Of a DNA stretch of 64,000 nucleotides, positions 58,127 to 64,000 are shown one piece after another. The position numbers and the translations under genes were made by a program. The DNA comes from Diplocarpon mali. Its lineage: Eukaryota; Ascomycota; Leotiomycetes; Helotiales; Drepanopezizaceae. The notes beneath the pieces are model-generated. The model did not search any database. It saw only the letters and a list, made by a program, of their open reading frames with translations, and had not been told where the DNA came from. The number at the start of each line of letters is the position of its first letter. The first letter of the stretch is position 1. The stretch lies in the NCBI GenBank assembly GCA_024741835.1, contig JAENRP010000195.1, positions 17,227 through 81,226 on the forward strand, given 5' to 3'.

Positions 58127-60214
58127 TCAGTTCAATAGCTGCAGATCCTCCATGATGTCCCGATCTTCAATCATACTGCGCATAACCTCATCTTCGGTCA
58201 GGTTGGCCCAGAGGCCAATCTCGGCCGCGTGTTTCTTACCGGCATAGATCTCCTGCGCCACGCCCTTCACTTGACCGAACGCCTTTCCTGCTGCAGGCCA
58301 GACCTGCCAGAGCGTCTTCAGGGCGCCTGTGTTGAGGCGCAATTGTTGCTTGAGGTCCTCGTCGCGCATCAGTGGCATGAGGACGGACCAGCAGGAGAGA
58401 TGCACGATGGATGCGAGCGTGACCACGCAGGTAAAGAAATGCGAGTGCTTGACGAGCGGGACTGGCAGTTGGATCAGCTTGGATATATCCTGCGCCGCCT
58501 GTATGGTCTTGGCTGCGTGGACGTTGTATGATGGGCCTGGTGCGACTTCCTTGTGAGGTGCACATGAGGTTACGTTCCGAGCAACACTGGAGTCGAGCTC
58601 CGACGCCTCACGATGGAGGAGGATTGTCGTTCTGGAGAGGTGAGCGTCTACTCTGGAGAAGCGGAGGTTGGGTTCAGACACTTACGCAGCGGTGATCATG
58701 TGAGCCTGGAAAAGCATCTCATCCAGTTGTCCTTCGGAGTTGATGAATTTCCTCTTGGAATCTGGCAAGTGCAGTCGCCAATTGACCAGGTGTGCGTCCA
58801 GCCGGTCCATGGTCGCCTCGTCAGAAGGCAAGACCTGGCGCGACTGTAAGACTCTCCCGAGATTTCGCATGGCTGCGATCCGGTACGCGTACGACGAGTA
58901 GGCCAATTCCCTTCCGTCAAAGGACTCGTCGTCAAAATCTTGAATGGAGGTGGGGTGTGGTATTTGCTGCGACTGTTAGCCGAGCCCCTTGTCGTTCGAT
59001 GGCCCTGCGGAACTCACCCCAGAGACGTACCCCCTTTCTTCACATGGCAGAAGAACATCGGCTAGGATGTCTTTCATGCGGAAGTTACTCTTCTGATGAA
59101 CGCCCGCGATCATGCCATCGATAATGTATAGCTCCCACCATGTTCGGCGCCAGCTCTCCTCCAGCACGGCTGACCCGCCCCCGTTCCTCACGGCGAACTC
59201 GCGCTTATTCATCCCCATCTCCAGGGCCGCGTCCTGGGCATCGAGGAGGATCTGAAGCGCCTTCTCCTGATAGGTCGAGCCGTCCAGGCCAATCGCCAGG
59301 ATTAGCATAGCCTGCACGCGGAAACTATCTCGGGGGCAGTCTGCTTGGTAGAGAGAACGTTCGGCCTCGAGGCCCAGCGCCGCGGTCGGGGCCTGTGACA
59401 CGTAGAAAGAGCCTACATATCGCATTGCTGCCTCGAGATACTCGACCGGCTTTTCTCTCCTAAGCGAGCCGTAGTTTGCTCGTGGGAGAGCAAAGGGGTG
59501 GGCCGGGTAGAAGTGATGATAGAAGGCCTCGATACACCGTTCCCGCAGATCAAGACCGGACGGTACGGCTCTTGAATCAGACGCCCGCACACCATGGCCG
59601 ACATCCAATAGCGGCAGATTGAAAGGTCGAGGGAAGGCCGTCCACAGGTGGTCTGGTGGCGTGGCGAGACCACTGGGAACATTGGGGCTGGCTCGGGGTC
59701 CATTGGGGTGCACCAGTGGGCAGCTCATCTCGACACCAGCAGTATTGACCGAGAGGCCAGAGGCTCTGCTCGGGGTGCCGTTACGTCGCGGGCCTTTGAA
59801 GCCGCGGCGGCTCCTCACGTACTCGCACTCGAAAGCGTTGGAGGAGCATCGAGAGCAGGGCTGGAGCCCGTCACACTTCAGATGTTTGCTGCGACATTGC
59901 ACGCACGCCGAGGGCACCGTCGCACGCTCTCTCTCCCTTTTCTGCGACTGGGGCTGCGACTCTGCATGAACTGGACGAGATTCGGTGGTGCAGGTGGAGG
60001 CGATGGAGGCGATGGAGGCGATGGAGGTTTGACGGCCGTTGGAGTCGGAGAACCTGGAGCCTGGCTTGTCAGGCCGCAAAGCGTCGTCCGAGCTTGGAGA
60101 GACGGTGGGGGAGGAGGGCGAGGTGGCGGTGGGGGCCGTGGCGGGCGTCGAGGTGAACGTGTCCCCCGAACCTGAAGGATGATTGACGATGACGGTCGCA
60201 AGCGCTGGCTCCAT
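58127..60214 (-). CDS. Zn2Cys6 fungal transcription factor
   Basis: Three exons, 60214-59018, 58966-58686 and 58631-58127, encode about 660 aa. A disordered Ser/Thr/Pro-rich N-terminus with an SIASIASIAST repeat precedes the binuclear zinc cluster near residues 103-131. The cluster is spaced C-x2-C-x6-C-x5-C-x2-C-x6-C (CVQCRSKHLKCDGLQPC, then SRCSSNAFEC). A basic linker (RSRRGFKGPRR) follows. The fungal-specific middle homology domain includes ERCIEAFYHHFYPAHPFALP, QAMLILAIGLDGSTYQEKAL and EESWRRTWWELYIIDGMIAG. Such factors bind CGG-type half sites and respond to nutrients or metabolites. Target genes cannot be inferred; the neighbours are housekeeping genes, so no cluster role is suggested. 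The intron before exon 2 has a good branch (CTAAC). Confidence 0.93.
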
Positions 60215-60427
60215 GGCTGTGGCTAGGACAAGAGAGAATTCCGAACGAGCTGGTCGCCGACCAAAACACCAATAACAAGAGACGAAGTTTTGCTGAGTTG
60301 CGCGCGTGTGCGGGTATGCGGCGACGTTTCGATCCTTGCCAGTTGGAGATCCACCATCGAATGACCGCGCACCTGAGAGCTGCTGGCTTCAGCTTAGCTT
60401 GGGAACCATGGGATATGGGGGGGGAAA

Positions 60428-60521
60428 GGGAATTGGGAGGGAACTGGGAGGGAACTGGAAGAGAATTGGGAGGGAACTGGAAGAGAATTGGAAGGGAACT
60501 GGAAGAGAATTGGAAGGGAAT
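60428..60521. repeat. 22-bp minisatellite built of 11-bp halves, about four copies
   Basis: The unit is GGGAACTGGAAGAGAATTGG plus two bases. Three nearly identical units follow a more degenerate GGGAATTGGGAGGGAACTGG start. It lies upstream of the transcription factor start. Confidence 0.88.
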
Positions 60522-60678
60522 AACAAGTGCATGGGCCGACAATGGGACGAGAAGGCAATGGGAAGGGAAACGGAACCTGATGCAAGCCCTCCTTCTGCAG
60601 TGCGGTCTACCGATCGACCTCGATGCTGGATATCGCCGTGGGGGCCTCCCGCTCTGTTCTTCTCGGTCTTCTCGGCCT

Positions 60679-60832
60679 TGCTGTTGTCTTGTTGATAGCC
60701 CTTGTTGTTGTCCTGTCTTGTCCCCTCTGCTGTTGTTTTCTTGATACTCCTTGCTGTTGTCCCTCTTGTCCCCTCTGCTGTTGTTTTGTTGATACCCCTT
60801 GCTGTTGTCTTGTCCTTTCTTGTCCCCTCTGC
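60679..60832. repeat. About 50-bp tandem repeat, three copies
   Basis: Each copy begins TGCTGTTGT and ends CTTGTCCCCTC, with TTGATA and a second TTGTTGTT-like block between. Copies differ by short insertions and substitutions. In one frame it encodes Cys/Leu/Val-rich text, which I regard as incidental. Confidence 0.85.
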
Positions 60833-61714
60833 TCCGTTACCTACCCTCCGCTCGGCTGCGAGTCTCCTTTTATCACCGGCCTCGCTGCTGACGACTGAGC
60901 GTACAAAGACGCAGCTATCGGAAAGGCAGTGCTTGTGTCCTACCCGGAAAACTGGCTATACATGGTTGCACGGCAAGCAGATCGTCTTCGCCCGCATGAT
61001 CTCATCCTTTACTTCTTTTCGTCACACTTTACGGCAAAAGCGGGAGTTCGCGGCGGCTTCACGGGCAGCGCGGTCCTCCGCGGCCTGTCCACGGCGTCGA
61101 CATCTACGAGCAGCTACGGGAGCAGAAGAATTCTCCCCCCTTTCATCCATCACTGCTTCTGCTGCTCGCCACGAGGAATGAAGAGCAGGTCCCCAACGTC
61201 GCAACAAGGGCCCTGTCCGTCCTCACGTCACGACAGCTTGTGGCATGCCAAGCGGAGAACATGAGCATTCGGGAGTCGCTGTACGCCCATCGTTCAACGA
61301 GAATTGAGAGGCTGTTATCCACATCGTTTGATTACTGTCATCCAGGGATGATCGAAGTCCCGCCGTGGCCCGTGGGGCTCCTTGGCTTGCTCCTGTACTG
61401 TCGAGCTGATGGGAATGGATCTTATGAACCTTACTGAAGCTTGAAGGCTCAAGAGGCTGGGGTTGAGCAAAGTCGTATGGGATTTAGAGCTTACCTGTCC
61501 AGAAGTGCTGACGCAAGATCAGCTCCTCCCCCTACTGCTTCCCTCCTAGTGCTTCATCAACCCCCAATAATCCGGACGATTGGGACCAAGTCCCGTAGCC
61601 CCACCAACCAGAGCTCTACGTCTCGAGGCTTCACAGATCTACTCGGACTGTAAGCTTCACAAATCTTGGGGGAAGTAAAGCTTGGCAGGTTGGCGACAGG
61701 GACCGATGACCTCT

Positions 61715-61845
61715 CCAGCTACCTAGCCGCCGGTCAGGTATCTCTCTTACCTACCTTACCTAGGGACCTACCGAGTACCTCTACTGTGGTAGGTAGACAA
61801 TCGTTGCTTGCGCCTCCCGACAACAAACTACCTAGGTACCTACCG
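61715..61845. repeat. Cluster of CCTACC / GGTAGG and CCTAGG steps
   Basis: The stretch repeats TACCTACC, TACCTAGG, GACCTACC, GGTAGGTAG and TACCTAGGTACCTACC in irregular order on both strands. A smaller group lies at about 14038-14070. These short motifs could be decayed satellite or regulatory words; no function can be assigned. Confidence 0.5.
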
Positions 61846-63888
61846 TGCCATGAGGTCTCGGTGCTCTCCGGCTGCAATATCGGCTTCGATATCTTTCCAT
61901 CGCACGCAAACATAGCCCACGGCCTCCTGCTCCTCGGTCAATCTCTCAGCGACTCGTAGAATTCGCCGGTGCAAGGGGAGGCTCGGTGGTCATTGCGGGA
62001 TGAGCATGCCAGATTCTTGAGAGACGTTATGGGCGGGGGGGTCCTACTGTACTGCGTGGTCAGAGATGACGAGGTGATTTGGTGTCTGTACCAATTCCCG
62101 GTCAACCAGTCCGTCGCTACTGCTAGGAGCTCTATCGAGCATTCCCCTGACGCAGTAGCTGACTCTCCTTGGGGTATTAACCCCGAGGTTGACCTATTTG
62201 CTGGGATGCCCCTTTTCATCGCATGTCGCAACTCGCGTCCCAGGATTCCTGAGACCTTGGGTTTCGGAATTGCCATCATGGAAACTCTGATACGCCCGGG
62301 TTGAGTGACAAGTCGCACTTCCCCAGAATCGAAAGGGATGTAAGATACGAGATGACTTATTCTTGACACTACCAATAATACCTGCTGGCCTCCTCTGACT
62401 GTAGCTTGTCATCCAGGAGTCTTCCAAGCGCTGAGCATTCTTGTCCCAGATCTGCCACCTGCCCCCGTTTTCCAGAGTCTACATGGCAGATCTCTCCGGT
62501 GACATTTGCCCTCCAGTTCTCGCTAGCTAAGATCAGAACGCCCTCACACTAGACTTTTCCGCGGGACTGGTTCCTTCAACGCAGCTCTGTATCGCATCAG
62601 CACGATGGCACGATAGCACGTACGTAGCCACGGTATCAGGCCGGAGCTGGTTGGGGTTTGGGGCACACTTCTTCTTGAACTGGGGAGTATCAGCAAGGCC
62701 TGGGGCCCCGGTGCTCACCCCTCTCCCTCATCAGCCAGAGCCAACAACAATCTTCGGTCCTGTAGCCATACCCAGCGCCCGGCCAGGTCCTATTTGCATC
62801 GCCCGCCAGACTCTTCACGAACCATACATGGTCGGAACTCTTTCCAGCGGCATGATCGCATAACCTCTCCCTCCTCAAGTGCCCTTGACCACCATCCCAA
62901 CTTTTCCCCCCCTCTTTCTCGATTCCCTGTCCATCTAGCGTTGGCACGTTCCCTCGAATATCGCCGCCACGCTTTCATCATGAGGGAGGGTGCAGCAGTC
63001 TAGTCGGGGGACGCAGGGGCATTCGGACGGGCGATGGGGGCCCAGATGTCTCGGCTGCGCGGGCAGAAGGCGATTGTGAGGGTTGATTCCGCAGAGATCT
63101 CACGGGCGAAGAATGGGTAGTTTTGGCCCTGTGTACGAGGGCTCGGGCGAGGGGCCGAGATCAAGATTTGTGGTTTGAGCTCCGAGGAGGCCGCATACTG
63201 TGCTGGATCCGATAGACGCTGAGCCGCCAGCTGCGAGGACGTTGGTGTCTTTGAGATTGAGAGCAAGGTGCGTGAGGTTGGCCTGGTACCAAGTAGCGCT
63301 CGCGAGCAAAGTCGGGCCAGTGGTCACGGGCGGGCCTGATGTTTGGAAGCTGGACCTCCAGGAAATCCGACGACGGAAAAAGGCCGAGACGATGCATTCG
63401 AGGGGTTCGACAGCAAGGCTTTGACACGAAGAGGAATGAGAGTTGATGCTCTGCGTTGCGCTCCACCCCATCCATCCTCTCGAGGCTCAATCGCTGGTCG
63501 AGTACCTCTCTCTTCGGTTCCTCGGAGAGATATCTGGCGCTGGCCGTCAATCGCGTCGGTCAGCACGCCGCCCAGTCCGACGCTCTCGATTGTGCCCAGC
63601 GTGATTAGTAGCGAAATCAGGATCTGCACTAAAATCCATCAATTCGAAAGCTAATCAATATAGATTATTGTCTCTTCTCTCCCCGGGCATTCCTCTGGCC
63701 AGATGTCGATGCCGCTGCTCTGGAAGATCTTGTGGAATATTGGCCGCCGACCTCGTCCTCTTCACCTCCATCTCTACCACCCACCGTTTGGGTGAGACGG
63801 GCTCAGCGTCTGGTGCAACAGGTCACCATCGGTCTTTGCATGATTCTCCTCGGCAGGCCAACGGCGATAGGTGAGTGTGAGTGTATTT

Positions 63889-64000
63889 GTATATATGTAT
63901 ATATGTATATATGTATATATGTATATATGTATATATGTATATATGTATATATGTATATATGTATATATGTATATATGTATATATGTATATATGTATATAT
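63889..64000. repeat. (GTATATAT)14 microsatellite at the window end
   Basis: Fourteen perfect copies of an eight-base unit fill 112 bases and run off the end of the window. The true length is therefore unknown. Confidence 0.98.

Larger units (their letters stand above)
60215..63888. other. Repeat-bearing terminal region without supportable genes
   Basis: After the transcription factor promoter come two minisatellites. Next there is a stretch rich in CCTACC/GGTAGG steps (61715-61845), then GC-rich sequence with many short frames on both strands (62000-63870). None of the frames, including those of 100-130 codons near 62.0 and 63.3 kb, shows a motif I recognise. A multi-exon gene could be missed here. 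Confidence 0.5.

Noticed and set aside
59648..60175. 175-codon plus-strand Gly-rich frame
   Set aside because: Antisense shadow of the Ser/Pro-rich N-terminus of the Zn2Cys6 factor.
61969..62304. 111-codon plus-strand frame in the terminal region
   Set aside because: Looks partly protein-like but has no family resemblance, and a minus frame of equal length overlaps it.
63000..63629. Set of 88-129 codon minus-strand frames
   Set aside because: All three minus frames are open in the same place, typical of GC-rich non-coding sequence. No motif fits any one of them.

Overview
This is a nuclear segment from a filamentous ascomycete (Pezizomycotina). Most genes are interrupted by short GT-AG introns (about 45-130 bases, several with a visible CTAAC-type branch site). 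The gene set is typical of such fungi: a Zn2Cys6 regulator, the DASH subunit Dad3, flotillin, an Ncr1-type NPC1 and a long Not4. The class (perhaps Leotiomycetes) cannot be settled from this window. Exon joins below were worked out by hand from splice signals and reading phase.

Layout. 0.7-4.3 kb: an atypical short-chain dehydrogenase (+), ribosomal protein L26 (-) and, divergent from it, methylthioadenosine phosphorylase (+). 4.9-7.0 kb: a flotillin gene (-) with an internal 22-residue tandem repeat and an in-frame TAG at a splice junction. 8.5-9.3 kb: an unknown conserved-looking protein. 10.4-13.6 kb: VPS11. 14.5-16.0 kb: branched-chain keto acid dehydrogenase E1 alpha. 16.2-17.9 kb: a CUE-like/DUF1771/Smr protein (-). 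19.1-24.9 kb: the HECT ubiquitin ligase UFD4 (-). 26.9-27.9 kb: a decayed medium-chain reductase gene. 30.4-34.3 kb: NPC1/Ncr1 (+). 34.9-40.5 kb: NOT4 (-), with a second large reading frame downstream that is probably its 3' part. 40.8-41.8 kb: the 30-kDa complex I subunit (+), divergent from NOT4.

41.8-55.7 kb is a sparse, largely AT-rich accessory stretch. It carries a small unknown protein, a dienelactone hydrolase, a small secreted cysteine-containing protein and an eight-exon P-type ATPase of the bacterial MgtA (P3B, magnesium) type. From 55.7 kb the housekeeping layout resumes: mitochondrial ribosomal protein S5 (+), DAD3 (-) and a Zn2Cys6 transcription factor (-). The last 3.8 kb holds no gene I can support. 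It contains two minisatellites and ends in a perfect (GTATATAT)14 microsatellite running off the window.

The genes are mostly independent housekeeping functions, not a pathway cluster. The points worth a second look are the flotillin splice/stop arrangement, the MgtA-type ATPase with its small secreted-protein neighbour in the AT-rich stretch, the SDR that lacks the catalytic tyrosine, the NOT4 gene model and the decayed reductase. I found no convincing new multi-gene system.
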